NCBI GenBank assembly: GCA_029780675.1 | Contig: JAKOYE010000092.1 | Location: 37,407-101,406, forward strand | DNA length: 64,000 nucleotides | Source of the DNA: Actinomycetes bacterium | GTDB lineage: Bacteria; Actinomycetota; Actinomycetes; Mycobacteriales; Mycobacteriaceae | Direction: 5' to 3' | In this document: positions 1-12,812 of the stretch, piece by piece | Numbering within the stretch: position 1 is the stretch's first letter | How the letters are laid out: every line of letters starts with the position of its first letter | Position numbers and translations under genes: made by a program | Notes under the pieces: model-generated | The model's database searches: none | What the model saw: only the letters and a program-made list of their open reading frames with translations | What the model was told of the DNA's origin: nothing

Positions 1-387
1 CCCGAACCCGCTTTTAAGAAGGCAATCGCCCAGGCATCTGCTGCTGCGGCCGCCCAGCAGGCACAACAAGCCCAACAACACGGTCAGCCGCCGGGATCCG
101 GGAACGGCAACGGCGTGCACGGCCATTCGCAGACGCCCAACGGTCCAACCCAACCCGATTATGGAGCGCCTGCCGGGTGGCGCGCACCGGGATGGCCGCC
201 ACCACCGCAACAGCAGGGATACTGGTATCCGGCGCCCCCCGGATGGGGCGGCCATCAGCCCGGTCAGCACCAGCCCGGTCAGCATTACCCGCCACCGCAG
301 CAGACGTACCCCGGTCACGGTGGGAACGCGCCGGCGTCTGGAGACGATCCGGTGGAAGAGGCCGGTCGTCACCACGCCGGCCAGTAG
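1..387 (+). CDS. ftsH: C-terminal tail of FtsH-type ATP-dependent zinc metalloprotease (5' truncated by window)
   Basis: Frame 1 is open from base 1 to the stop at 385-387; low-complexity Q/P/G/H-rich tail (GHQPGQHQPGQHYPPPQQ) directly upstream of folE, as in mycobacterial ftsH-folE order. Confidence 0.75.
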   Translation, partial: PEPAFKKAIAQASAAAAAQQAQQAQQHGQPPGSGNGNGVHGHSQTPNGPTQPDYGAPAGWRAPGWPPPPQQQGYWYPAPPGWGGHQPGQHQPGQHYPPPQQTYPGHGGNAPASGDDPVEEAGRHHAGQ

Positions 388-411
388 CCTTCGTCGCGCC
401 GGCCAGTTGTT

Positions 412-1041
412 GTGTCGCCCACTTCGGAAACTGATGGAGCCGCCATGCCCGATTCGGTCTCGTTCGACATCCCCGAGTTCGACCAGCCGCGGGCTGAGGC
501 GGCGGTTCGGGAACTCCTGCTCGCGGTAGGCGAGGACCCCGGACGGGACGGACTGAAGGCCACCCCCGCGCGGGTTGCCCGCGCGTTCCGGGAGATGTTC
601 GCCGGGCTGTACGTCGATCCCGACTCGGTCCTCGACACCACCTTCGACGAGGGTCACAGCGAACTCGTCCTGGTCAGACAGATTCCGATGTACTCCACGT
701 GTGAGCATCACCTCGTGGCTTTCCACGGGATGGCGCATGTCGGCTACATCCCGGGGGAGGACGGCCGTGTCACCGGGCTGTCCAAGCTCGCCCGGGTCGT
801 CGACCTCTACGCCAAGCGACCGCAGGTTCAGGAGAGGCTGACCGCCCAGATCGCCGATGCGGTGGTGCGCAAGCTGAATCCCCGTGGCGTCATCGTCGTG
901 ATCGAGGCCGAGCACCTGTGTATGGCGATGCGCGGGGTGCGTAAGCCCGGCGCGGTGACCACCACCTCAGCGGTGCGCGGACTGTTCAAGTCGAACAGCT
1001 CGTCCCGGGCCGAGGCGCTGGAACTCATCCTGCGCAAGTGA
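412..1041 (+). CDS. folE: GTP cyclohydrolase I
   Basis: ORF with [19 protein letters not shown] and [17 protein letters not shown] motifs; folate cluster. Confidence 0.96.
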   Translation: MSPTSETDGAAMPDSVSFDIPEFDQPRAEAAVRELLLAVGEDPGRDGLKATPARVARAFREMFAGLYVDPDSVLDTTFDEGHSELVLVRQIPMYSTCEHHLVAFHGMAHVGYIPGEDGRVTGLSKLARVVDLYAKRPQVQERLTAQIADAVVRKLNPRGVIVVIEAEHLCMAMRGVRKPGAVTTTSAVRGLFKSNSSSRAEALELILRK

Positions 1042-1919
1042 GCGATAACGATCCCTGGGTCGCTGCGCTTGGCCGGCCCGGTGCGCCGGTGGCGGGCGTG
1101 ATCGTGATGGGCGTCGTCAACGTCACCGATGACTCCTTCTCCGACGGCGGCCGTTATCTCGACCCCGCGCGTGCGGTACAGCGTGGCCTGGACCTTGCCG
1201 CAGAGGGCGCGGCGATCATCGATGTCGGCGGCGAGTCCACCCGTCCCGGAGCGGTCCGGATCGACCCGGGCGTTGAACTGGCGCGGGTCCTACCCGTCAT
1301 CAAAGATCTTGCCGCACAAGGGATCACGGTCAGTATCGATACGATGAATGCGGCCGTCGCGGGCGCGGCCCTGGAGCAGGGTGCCGCCATCGTCAACGAC
1401 GTCAGCGGAGGCCTCGCCGACCCCGCGATGGCGCCCCTGGTCGCCGAGGCCGGTGTGCCGTGGGTGGTGATGCACTGGAGGTCCGCGCAGGCGGCGCGGC
1501 CACATGACGCCCCGGACTATCCTGACGTGGTCACCGCCGTTCGTGACGAGTTGTGCGCGGCAGTGGACGGCGCGGTGTCGGCGGGCGTCGACCCGGCCAA
1601 CCTGATCATCGATCCCGGACTGGGTTTCGCCAAGACGGCCCAACACAACTGGGCTCTTCTGCACGCTCTGCCCACGTTCGTCTCGACCGGAATCCCGGTC
1701 CTGGTGGGAGCATCCCGGAAACGCTTCCTGGGGACCTTGCTGGCAGATGCCGACGGAACGCCCCGACCGCCGGACGGAAGGGAAACCGCCACCGCGGTGA
1801 TCTCGGCACTGGCCGCCCTGCACGGCGCCTGGGGCGTGCGAGTCCACGACGTGCGCGCCAGTGTGGACGCGCTCAAGGTCCTCGGGGCCTGGCAAGGAGG
1901 GGGTGACGGACGTGGCTGA
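1038..1919 (+). CDS. folP: dihydropteroate synthase
   Basis: [43 protein letters not shown] motifs. Confidence 0.96.
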   Translation: MSDNDPWVAALGRPGAPVAGVIVMGVVNVTDDSFSDGGRYLDPARAVQRGLDLAAEGAAIIDVGGESTRPGAVRIDPGVELARVLPVIKDLAAQGITVSIDTMNAAVAGAALEQGAAIVNDVSGGLADPAMAPLVAEAGVPWVVMHWRSAQAARPHDAPDYPDVVTAVRDELCAAVDGAVSAGVDPANLIIDPGLGFAKTAQHNWALLHALPTFVSTGIPVLVGASRKRFLGTLLADADGTPRPPDGRETATAVISALAALHGAWGVRVHDVRASVDALKVLGAWQGGGDGRG

Positions 1920-2316
1920 CCGAATCGAGTTACGTGGCCTGACTGTTCGCGGACACCACGGGGTGTTCGACCATGAACGGCGGGACGGGCAGGACTTCGT
2001 CATCGATGTCACCGTCTGGATCGACTTGGCCGACGCCGCAGCCAGTGACGATCTGACGGACACCTTCGACTACGGGGTGCTTGCCCAGCGTGCGGCCGAC
2101 ATCGTCGCCGGCCCGCCCCGCAACCTCATCGAAACGGTGGCCGCCGAGATCGCCGAGGACGTCATGAACGACACCAGGGTGCACGCCGTGGAGGTCGTCG
2201 TCCACAAGCCCAACGCCCCCATCCCGTTGAGCTTCGCCGACGTCGCCGTGGTGGCCCGGCGGTCGAGACGCGGCGGACGCGGACACGTCATCCCGGCGGA
2301 CGGCGGCGCGGTATGA
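1912..2316 (+). CDS. folB: dihydroneopterin aldolase
   Basis: [30 protein letters not shown]; starts inside the folP 3' end (GTG 1903 or 1912). Confidence 0.92.
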   Translation: MADRIELRGLTVRGHHGVFDHERRDGQDFVIDVTVWIDLADAAASDDLTDTFDYGVLAQRAADIVAGPPRNLIETVAAEIAEDVMNDTRVHAVEVVVHKPNAPIPLSFADVAVVARRSRRGGRGHVIPADGGAV

Positions 2317-2852
2317 CGAGAGTCGTCCTGTCGATCGGTTCCAACCTCGGCGACCGGATGGCCCGCCTGCAGTCGGTCGTCGACGGACTGGGTGGTTCCG
2401 TTCAGGCGGTGTCGCCGGTGTTCGAGAGCGATCCGTGGGGCGGAGTGGATCAGGACGCGTTCCTCAATGCCATCCTGGTCGCCGAGGACGAGGGCAAAGA
2501 CGCCTACGACTGGCTGGCTCGGGCACAGGAACTGGAACGGGAGAACGATCGGGTGCGCGAGGTCCGGTGGGGTCCGCGGACCCTCGATGTTGACCTCATC
2601 GTCTGCGGCGTGGCGGGCCGCGACATCCGAATCGACGACCCGACACTCACCCTTCCCCACCCGCAGGCGCACCGGCGCGCCTTCGTGCTGATTCCCTGGC
2701 TGGCTGTGGACCCGGCGGCTGAACTGACCGTTCACGGGCGTCGACGCCCGGTCGCCGAACTGCTCGAGGAACTCGACCCGGCCGAACGGTCGTCCGTCCG
2801 TCCGACGAATCGCGTGCTGCGGACCTCCACCGGTGATGGGGGTCGTCGATGA
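2313..2852 (+). CDS. folK: 2-amino-4-hydroxy-6-hydroxymethyldihydropteridine diphosphokinase
   Basis: [39 protein letters not shown] motifs. Confidence 0.95.
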   Translation: MTRVVLSIGSNLGDRMARLQSVVDGLGGSVQAVSPVFESDPWGGVDQDAFLNAILVAEDEGKDAYDWLARAQELERENDRVREVRWGPRTLDVDLIVCGVAGRDIRIDDPTLTLPHPQAHRRAFVLIPWLAVDPAAELTVHGRRRPVAELLEELDPAERSSVRPTNRVLRTSTGDGGRR

Positions 2853-3328
2853 TGGGCGTGACCCGACCCCGGGACCTCGCCGCGGCAGCGCTGGCCGCCG
2901 CAGTGGTCAGCTACTTTTTCGTCCGGCTGTCCTATCGCCATTTCCCGCCCATCACGGTGTGGACCGGCCTGTCGCTGCTCGGGGTGGCGGTCGCCGAGGC
3001 CGCGTGGGCGGTATCGGTGCGCCGGCGGATCCGGGATGGTCAGGTCGGTGTCGGCGGTGGCCGGCTGCACCCTCTGGCGGTCGCCCGCACCGTTGCGGTC
3101 GCCAAGGCGTCCGCCTGGGCGGGAACCTTGGCGCTCGGTTGGTGGGTGGGCGTGCTGGCCCATGTGCTGCCCCACCGGTCAGAACTGAGGGTCGCCGCCG
3201 CCGACACCCCGGGCGCGGTCGTGGCCGCCGGATGCGCGCTGGCCCTCGTTTCAGCGGCGCAGTGGTTGCAGCATTGCTGCCGTTCGCCGGAAGACCCCGC
3301 CGGCGATGGCACGCCTGCCGCGGAATAG
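2849..3328 (+). CDS. DUF3180-family membrane protein (Rv3605c-like)
   Basis: Hydrophobic ORF overlapping the folK stop; position downstream of folK in mycobacteria. Confidence 0.8.
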   Translation: MMGVTRPRDLAAAALAAAVVSYFFVRLSYRHFPPITVWTGLSLLGVAVAEAAWAVSVRRRIRDGQVGVGGGRLHPLAVARTVAVAKASAWAGTLALGWWVGVLAHVLPHRSELRVAAADTPGAVVAAGCALALVSAAQWLQHCCRSPEDPAGDGTPAAE

Positions 3329-3411
3329 CGCTCGCCGGTGCCGACTTTCGGGCGAATCGCAGCAGCTTGTCGCTCCGGGCAACCGTCTGGGTTAGCGGTA
3401 CAGTCAGGCCC

Positions 3412-4785
3412 ATGACCGTTCTGCCCCGCGGCGCCAAAAATCGGCGCGGCGGCCGCAGGCCGGGCTGGCTGCTGCTCACGGCGTTGCTGGTACTGGCCAT
3501 CCTGGCCAGCACCACACTGGTATTCACCAACCGGGTGGAACTGCTGCGCCTGGCGGTCATCCTGTCGCTGTGGGCGGCCGTTCTGGCCGCGTTCGCGTCG
3601 GTGATCTACCGCCGCCAGAGTCAGCTTGACGCCGCGAAGGCCCGGGACATGAAGTTCGTCTACGACCTCCAACTCGATCGCGAAATCTCCGCGCGCCGCG
3701 AGTACGAGCTCGCGGTGGAAGCGCACCTGCGCCGGCAGTTGGCGGTCGAAGTACGGGCGCAGGCCGCCGACGAGATGGGGGCGCTGCGGGCGGAGTTGGC
3801 GACACTGCGCGCCAACTTGCAGGCCCTGCTGGGAGCCGACCTCGGTGAGCGTCCCGCGCTGGAGTCCGAACGGGTGGCGGACGCCGCACTCTCCGAACCG
3901 CTTGCAATGCCGCCGGCCCCCGGCCGGGTGCACAGCAGTCGGGTGACCGCGGACACCGAGGAGTTCGCCGCTCATGTGGGTACGACGCAGGTCGAGGTCA
4001 CGCGGGTAGAGGTTGTCGCCGAGGTGGATCTGGGGGGTGAGAGCCCGATCATCGATGTTCCTGAGGAGCCGCTCGTTACCGCCGCGCCCCTGCCACCCGC
4101 GTCTGAGCCCCCCGTGTCGCAGCCCCCCGTGTCTCAGCCCCCCGTGTCGCAGCCCCCGGTGTCCCCGCCGCCCGTGCCGCCTCGGACCCGCAGGCGGCAG
4201 CAGACCCCGCCCGTCGACCAGCAGCCGCCGTCGATCGAGAACGGCTCCCACCGACGCCAGGAGACGGACGGGGCCTGGCAGCGGCCTGCCCCGGCACCAC
4301 GGACTGCCCCGACACCACGACCGGCCCTGGCGCCACGATCAGCCCCGCCGCCACGGCGCACCGCACCTCAGCAACCACCTGCCGCGTCGCCGTCCGGCCC
4401 CGGCTGGGCACCGCAGCCGCCCCGGCCGCCGATTCCCCCGCCCGGCCCGACTACCCCGTGGCGTCCGCCTGAGACGCGAACCCGCCCGGGTCGGCACCGG
4501 GGCTTCGAGGAGCAGGCCGCTGACACCGGGTCGGGCCCGGCACCACAGCACCGCGCGCCCGGCGGTCGGCACGCGAACGAGGCGCCGGACGACCACGCCG
4601 CCGACGTGGCGGGCCGGCATCGCAACGCAGCGCAGAACGGGCCCGTCGAACAGGCCGTAGCCGAGGCTCCCCACGGCCAGCATGCAGGGGGCGCGCCGGT
4701 GGCCGACCTCGTCGCCCGTCTGCGGGGTGGCAACCCGTCGAGCGACCGCTCTGGTGGCGGCGGACGCCGTCGCCGGGAGGACTGA
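3412..4785 (+). CDS. Membrane protein with proline-rich C-terminal tail (Rv3604c-like, DUF6779 type)
   Basis: N-terminal TM helices (LLLTALLVLAILASTTLVF...LWAAVLAAFASVIY), coiled-coil, Pro-rich tail with PPVSQ repeats; start ATG 3412 chosen inside the longer ORF. Confidence 0.75.
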   Translation: MTVLPRGAKNRRGGRRPGWLLLTALLVLAILASTTLVFTNRVELLRLAVILSLWAAVLAAFASVIYRRQSQLDAAKARDMKFVYDLQLDREISARREYELAVEAHLRRQLAVEVRAQAADEMGALRAELATLRANLQALLGADLGERPALESERVADAALSEPLAMPPAPGRVHSSRVTADTEEFAAHVGTTQVEVTRVEVVAEVDLGGESPIIDVPEEPLVTAAPLPPASEPPVSQPPVSQPPVSQPPVSPPPVPPRTRRRQQTPPVDQQPPSIENGSHRRQETDGAWQRPAPAPRTAPTPRPALAPRSAPPPRRTAPQQPPAASPSGPGWAPQPPRPPIPPPGPTTPWRPPETRTRPGRHRGFEEQAADTGSGPAPQHRAPGGRHANEAPDDHAADVAGRHRNAAQNGPVEQAVAEAPHGQHAGGAPVADLVARLRGGNPSSDRSGGGGRRRRED

Positions 4786-4863
4786 CCGGCGGCTACACTC
4801 AGGCCCACATCCGGTCCCCGCGACTCGGGACGGGAAAGCCGATTAGTCAGCGAGGTCGTCGAG

Positions 4864-5802
4864 GTGGGGACCCCCAACGGCCTGCGTCCGGCCCGCCTGA
4901 AAGTCGGGATCGTCTCCGGCGGTCGGGTGGGGACGGCGCTGGGCGCGGCGCTGGAACGCGCCGAGCATGTGGTCGTGGCGTGCAGTGCGATCTCGGCCAC
5001 CTCGCGGCGGTTGGTGGAGCGCCGCTTACCGGACACCCCGGTGCTGCCGGTGCCCGAGGTCGCCGACTCCGCCGAACTGCTGCTGCTCACCGTCCCGGAT
5101 TCCGAACTCCCCGGACTGATCGGCGGACTTGCCGCCACCGGCGCCGTGCGGCCGGGCACGATCGTGGCCCACACCTCCGGGGCCAACGGTGTCGGTATCC
5201 TCGCGCCGCTCGCCACGCAGGGATGCATCCCCCTGGCCGTGCATCCCGCGATGACGTTCACCGGAGGTGAGGAGGATGTGGCCCGACTTACCGACGCCTG
5301 CTTCGCGGTGACCGCGGCCGACGAGACCGGATACGCGGTGGCCCAATCCCTGGTGCTCGAGATGGGCGGTGAGCCCTTCCGCGTCCGCGAGGAGTCCCGC
5401 ACGCTCTACCACGCAGCCCTCGCGCACGGCAGCAATCATGTCGTCACTCTCCTCGCCGATTCTCTCGCGGCGCTGCGGCGCGCGCTGGCCGGCGACGAAC
5501 TTCTCGGCCAGCAGATCGTCAGCGACGCACCGGGTGGCCTTGCGGAGCGGATCATCGCGCCGCTGGCCCGGGCTGCTCTGGAGAACACCCTGCATAGGGG
5601 GCAGGCGGCCCTGACCGGTCCGGTGGCGCGCGGCGACGCCGCTGCCGTCTCGGCGCATCTGACCGCCCTCGATGCGGTGGATCCCGATCTGGCACAGGCG
5701 TATTGCGCCAACTCGTTGCGCACCGCGCAGCGCGCTCACGCCCCCCGGGAAGTGTTCGACGTTCTGACCACCTGGTCGAGCTCGAGAGGGTCACCGAAAT
5801 GA
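4864..5802 (+). CDS. Rossmann-like/DUF2520 domain oxidoreductase-like protein (Rv3603c-like)
   Basis: [26 protein letters not shown]-binding motif; immediately upstream of panC. Confidence 0.82.
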   Translation: MGTPNGLRPARLKVGIVSGGRVGTALGAALERAEHVVVACSAISATSRRLVERRLPDTPVLPVPEVADSAELLLLTVPDSELPGLIGGLAATGAVRPGTIVAHTSGANGVGILAPLATQGCIPLAVHPAMTFTGGEEDVARLTDACFAVTAADETGYAVAQSLVLEMGGEPFRVREESRTLYHAALAHGSNHVVTLLADSLAALRRALAGDELLGQQIVSDAPGGLAERIIAPLARAALENTLHRGQAALTGPVARGDAAAVSAHLTALDAVDPDLAQAYCANSLRTAQRAHAPREVFDVLTTWSSSRGSPK

Positions 5803-6722
5803 CATCCAGGACAACGCAATTCACCGCGGGTGAGCTGAACGTTTATCCCACCCCAAGGTCGGTGTCCGGTGTCACCGCGGCGTTGCGCCACACCGGTCGC
5901 CGGGTGATGCTGGTCCCGACCATGGGCGCACTGCACGACGGTCACTTGGCGCTGGTCCGGGCGGCGAGACGGGTTCCGGGCGCGGTGGTTGTGGTATCCA
6001 TCTTCGTCAATCCGCTGCAGTTCGGAGCGGGGGAGGACCTCGACGCCTATCCCCGGACTCTCGATGCGGATCTGGAGTTGCTCGCCGATGAGGGTGTGGA
6101 GGTGGTGTTCACTCCGACGCCGGACACCATGTACCCGGACGGACCGCGGACCACGGTGCAACCCGGCCCGTTGGGTGCCGAACTCGAGGGGGCGGTGCGC
6201 CCCACCCATTTCGGCGGCATGCTCACCGTCGTCCTCAAACTGCTGCAGATCGTCCGACCGGACCGCGCCTTCTTCGGGGAGAAGGACTATCAGCAGTTGA
6301 CCCTGATCCGGCAGATGGTCGCCGACCTCGATGTCGGTGTGCGCATCGTCGGCGTGCCCACCGTGCGGGAGCCCGACGGGTTGGCGATGTCCTCGCGCAA
6401 TCGCTACCTCAGTCCCGAACAGCGAGAGCAGGCCGGTGCGCTGTCCGCCGCATTGCTCGCCGGCGTGTACGCTGCCTCGGCGGGGCCCGCGGCCGTTCTG
6501 GACGCCGCCCGTGCGGTCCTCGACGAGGTGCCCGCCATCGCGGTCGACTATCTGGAACTCCGTGGACCGGGCCTGGAGCCCACGCCTGATTACGGCCCGG
6601 CGCGGCTGCTCGTGGCGGGTCGCCTCGGCGCCACCCGTCTTCTGGACAACATCGCCATCGAGCTGCCCGGCGGGCACCTCGGCGTCGAGCCGGGTGACTC
6701 CGAAATGACCTGGAGAAATTGA
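5799..6722 (+). CDS. panC: pantoate--beta-alanine ligase
   Basis: [46 protein letters not shown] motifs. Confidence 0.96.
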   Translation: MTSRTTQFTAGELNVYPTPRSVSGVTAALRHTGRRVMLVPTMGALHDGHLALVRAARRVPGAVVVVSIFVNPLQFGAGEDLDAYPRTLDADLELLADEGVEVVFTPTPDTMYPDGPRTTVQPGPLGAELEGAVRPTHFGGMLTVVLKLLQIVRPDRAFFGEKDYQQLTLIRQMVADLDVGVRIVGVPTVREPDGLAMSSRNRYLSPEQREQAGALSAALLAGVYAASAGPAAVLDAARAVLDEVPAIAVDYLELRGPGLEPTPDYGPARLLVAGRLGATRLLDNIAIELPGGHLGVEPGDSEMTWRN

Positions 6723-7138
6723 TGTTTCGGACCATGCTGAAGTCCAAGATCCACCGCGCGACGGTGACGCACGCCGACCTGCACTATGTGGGTTCGGTGA
6801 CCATCGACGCCGATCTGATGGATGCCGCGGACCTTCTCGACGGCGAGCAGGTGACCATCGTGGACATCGACAACGGCGCCCGTCTGGTGACGTACGCGAT
6901 CACCGGCGAGCGCGGCAGCGGTGTGATCGGAATCAACGGTGCCGCAGCGCATCTCGTGCACCCCGGTGATCTGGTGATACTCATCGCATACGCCTCGATG
7001 GACGATGCCGAAGCCCGCCGGTACCGTCCGCGGGTGGTGTTCGTCGACTCCGCCAACAGGCAGGTCCACCTCGGCGACGATCCCGCCCACGTTCCCGGCG
7101 ACGCCGCCGGTCTGAGCGCCCTGAAAGTGCTGCGGTAG
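6722..7138 (+). CDS. panD: aspartate 1-decarboxylase
   Basis: [25 protein letters not shown] with the G-S self-processing site. Confidence 0.96.
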   Translation: MFRTMLKSKIHRATVTHADLHYVGSVTIDADLMDAADLLDGEQVTIVDIDNGARLVTYAITGERGSGVIGINGAAAHLVHPGDLVILIAYASMDDAEARRYRPRVVFVDSANRQVHLGDDPAHVPGDAAGLSALKVLR

Positions 7139-7140
7139 TC

Positions 7141-7956
7141 GTGCTGCTGGCTATCGACGTCCGCAACACCCACACCGTTGTAGGTCTGATCTCGGGGTCC
7201 GGTGACCACGCCGAGGTCGTCCAGCATTGGCGGATCCGCACCGAACCGGAGGTGACCGCCGACGAACTCGCCTTGACCATCGAGGGTCTGATCGACGACG
7301 ACTCCGAACGACTCACCGGCGTCACCGGACTGTCGACCGTGCCGTCGGTGCTCTACGAGGTCAGGATCATGCTCGATCAGTACTGGGTGGACGTCCCGCA
7401 TGTGCTGATCGAACCCGGTGTGCGCACCGGGATACCGTTGCTGGTCGACAATCCCAAGGAGGTCGGCGCCGATCGCATCGTGAACTGCCTGGCCGCCCAC
7501 GCAAAGTTCAAGGGCGCGGCTATCGTGGTCGATTTCGGCTCGTCGATCTGCGTCGATGTCGTCTCCGCCAAAGGCGAGTTCCTCGGTGGCGCAATCGCTC
7601 CCGGTGTCCAGGTCTCCTCCGATGCGGCGGCCGCCCGATCGGCCGCGCTGCGCCGGGTGGAACTCGCCCGGCCGCGTTCGGTGGTGGGCAAGAACACCGT
7701 GGAGTGTATGCAGTCCGGAGCGGTGTTCGGCTTCGCCGGCTTGGTCGATGGTCTGGTCAGCAGAATCCGCCAGGACGTCGACGGGTTCGCCGGTGCCGGG
7801 GTTGCGGTGGTGGCAACCGGGCACACCGCGCCGCTCATGCTCCCCGACCTGCACACCGTCGATCACTATGACCAGCACCTCACGCTGGACGGTCTGCGGA
7901 TGGTGTTCGAACGCAATCAGGACGGCCAGCGCGGACGTCTCAAGCCCGGCCGTTGA
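7141..7956 (+). CDS. coaX: type III pantothenate kinase
   Basis: [41 protein letters not shown]; downstream of panD. Confidence 0.93.
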   Translation: MLLAIDVRNTHTVVGLISGSGDHAEVVQHWRIRTEPEVTADELALTIEGLIDDDSERLTGVTGLSTVPSVLYEVRIMLDQYWVDVPHVLIEPGVRTGIPLLVDNPKEVGADRIVNCLAAHAKFKGAAIVVDFGSSICVDVVSAKGEFLGGAIAPGVQVSSDAAAARSAALRRVELARPRSVVGKNTVECMQSGAVFGFAGLVDGLVSRIRQDVDGFAGAGVAVVATGHTAPLMLPDLHTVDHYDQHLTLDGLRMVFERNQDGQRGRLKPGR

Positions 7957-7981
7957 GTCCCGCCGTTTATGCTGGCTCGCC

Positions 7982-9520
7982 GTGAGTGATGCGGACGCAC
8001 CGGAAGAGGCGGGCCTGGTCGTCGACCCTTCCGTCGATGAGGTTCCCGAACAGTTCCGGATCCGCCAGGCCAAGCGCCGGCGGATACTCGACTCGGGAGT
8101 CGAGGCCTATCCGGTAGCGGTGCCCCGAACCCATTCGCTGGCCGAGATCCGGGCCGCTTACCCCGATCTGGCGCCGGACACCGCGACTGGCGTCCGGGTT
8201 GGTGTCACGGGGCGGGTGGTGTTCTCCCGCAACTCCGGAAAGCTCTGCTTCGCCACCCTGCAGGAGGGCGACGGCACCCAACTGCAGGCGATGATCAGTC
8301 TCGCCGGGGTCGGGGACGACGCGCTCGAGAGGTGGAAATCCGATGTCGACCTCGGCGACATCGTGTTCGTGCACGGCGAGGTGATCAGTTCCCGGCGGGG
8401 AGAACTCTCGGTGTTGGCCGACTCCTGGCAGATGGCGGCGAAGTCGTTGCGCCCGTTGCCGGTGGCCCACAAGGAGATGAGCGAGGAATCGCGCGTCCGG
8501 CAACGCTACGTCGACCTCATCGTGCGTCCCCAGGCGCGAGAGGTCGCCCGGCAGCGCATCGCCGTGGTTCGCGCGGTCCGTAACGCCCTGGATCGTCGTG
8601 GCTTCCTCGAAGTCGAGACGCCGATGCTGCAGACCCTGGCAGGCGGTGCCGCGGCCAGGCCCTTCGTGACCCACTCCAATGCCCTGGACACCGATCTGTA
8701 CCTGCGTATCGCACCGGAACTGTTCCTCAAGCGATGTGTGGTGGGCGGGTTCGAGAAGGTCTTCGAACTTAACCGGAACTTCCGCAACGAGGGTGCCGAC
8801 TCCTCCCACTCGCCGGAGTTCGCCATGCTCGAGACGTACCAGGCCTGGGGCACCTATGACGATTCGGCGGTCGTCACCCGGGAACTGATTCAGGAGGTCG
8901 CCGATGAAGCCATCGGCACCCGGCAGGTCACACTGCCCGACGGATCCACCTATGACCTCGACGGCGAATGGCCGAGCATGGAGATGTATCCCTCGTTGTC
9001 GGAGGCCTTGGGGGAGGAGATTACCCCGGAGACTCCGGTTCGAAATCTATTCGGAATTGCCGACAGGCTGGCCCTGGAGATTCCCACCGACCGCGGATAC
9101 GGGCACGGGAAACTGGTCGAGGAACTGTGGGAGCACACCGTCGGCGACACATTATGGTCTCCGGTTTTCGTGAAGAATTTCCCCGTCGAGACCACCCCGT
9201 TGACGCGCCAGCATAGGAGTATTCCGGGAGTCACCGAAAAATGGGATCTCTATGTTCGGGGCATCGAGTTGGCGACCGGATACTCGGAACTTGTCGATCC
9301 GGTGATCCAACGCGAACGTTTCGAGGCCCAGGCTCGGCTCGCGGCGGCCGGTGACGACGAGGCGATGGCCCTTGACGAGGACTTTCTCGCGGCCATGGAG
9401 TATGCAATGCCGCCGACAACGGGTACCGGGATGGGAATTGACCGCCTCCTCATGGCTCTGACGGGGTTGTCGATTAGGGAGACGGTTCTGTTCCCGATCG
9501 TTCGCCGGCACGGAAACTGA
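7982..9520 (+). CDS. lysS: lysyl-tRNA synthetase (class II)
   Basis: [72 protein letters not shown] start 7982. Confidence 0.96.
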   Translation: MSDADAPEEAGLVVDPSVDEVPEQFRIRQAKRRRILDSGVEAYPVAVPRTHSLAEIRAAYPDLAPDTATGVRVGVTGRVVFSRNSGKLCFATLQEGDGTQLQAMISLAGVGDDALERWKSDVDLGDIVFVHGEVISSRRGELSVLADSWQMAAKSLRPLPVAHKEMSEESRVRQRYVDLIVRPQAREVARQRIAVVRAVRNALDRRGFLEVETPMLQTLAGGAAARPFVTHSNALDTDLYLRIAPELFLKRCVVGGFEKVFELNRNFRNEGADSSHSPEFAMLETYQAWGTYDDSAVVTRELIQEVADEAIGTRQVTLPDGSTYDLDGEWPSMEMYPSLSEALGEEITPETPVRNLFGIADRLALEIPTDRGYGHGKLVEELWEHTVGDTLWSPVFVKNFPVETTPLTRQHRSIPGVTEKWDLYVRGIELATGYSELVDPVIQRERFEAQARLAAAGDDEAMALDEDFLAAMEYAMPPTTGTGMGIDRLLMALTGLSIRETVLFPIVRRHGN

Positions 9521-9628
9521 AAGTGTTTGAACAGCAATTGTTGTAAATCGGTATGTGGTTATGGCACATTAACGGGCAACTAATACCGAATCTGTCGGCT
9601 TCCCGGCAGAGAAAGGCCCAGTGCTGGC

Positions 9629-9976
9629 ATGGCCAAGAAAGTGACCGTGACACTCGTCGATGATTTCGACGGCGCAGGACCGGCTGATGAGACGGTCGAA
9701 TTCTCCATCGACGGAGTGAGCTACGAGATCGACCTCTCGGCTCAGAATGCGCAGAAACTCCGCGATTTATTCACACCGTGGATCGAAGCCGGCCGCCGGG
9801 TCGGGGGGCGGCGCCGCGGCCGTCCGACCGCCGTGCCGAACGGACGCGGACGTGCCGTGATCGATCGGGAGCAGAGCGCGGCGATCAGGGAGTGGGCCCG
9901 GAACAACGGACACAAGGTGTCGACCCGCGGCCGCATCCCCGCCGACATCATCGAGGCCTTTCACGCCGCGACATGA
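9629..9976 (+). CDS. lsr2: nucleoid-associated protein Lsr2
   Basis: [37 protein letters not shown] and C-terminal [25 protein letters not shown] (RGR AT-hook). Confidence 0.97.
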   Translation: MAKKVTVTLVDDFDGAGPADETVEFSIDGVSYEIDLSAQNAQKLRDLFTPWIEAGRRVGGRRRGRPTAVPNGRGRAVIDREQSAAIREWARNNGHKVSTRGRIPADIIEAFHAAT

Positions 9977-10212
9977 TGCGCGCGTGCCGGGGCGGTTTCG
10001 CTGGCCGCGAAGGCGGAATTGTTCGAGGTCGGTAACAAACCGTCGGCGAGCGGCGTTGACATGCTGTGTTCAGGGCTCGGGGACGGTTCGTCCGCGGGCT
10101 CACGGGCGGTGACGTCAGCGGGCAGAACGCCCCGGGTGAACCGCCCCACTAGAGTGGTTCCTGAGGTGAGCGGTGCCGTCCGCCACCAGGTGACGAGAGC
10201 AGGTAACAGGCG

Positions 10213-12741
<2,529 letters not shown>

Positions 12742-12747
12742 CGGGTA

Positions 12748-12798
12748 AGACACAGGCCGAGCGGTCACCCCATCGGGGTGGCCGCTCGGCCTGTGTCT
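12748..12798. terminator. Bidirectional intrinsic-like hairpin between convergent clpC1 and lpqF
   Basis: AGACACAGGCCGAGCGG / CCGCTCGGCCTGTGTCT perfect 17-bp arms enclosing CACCCC/GGGGTG; convergent intergenic position. Confidence 0.75.
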
Positions 12799-12812
12799 CA
12801 GCGGTATCGGTC

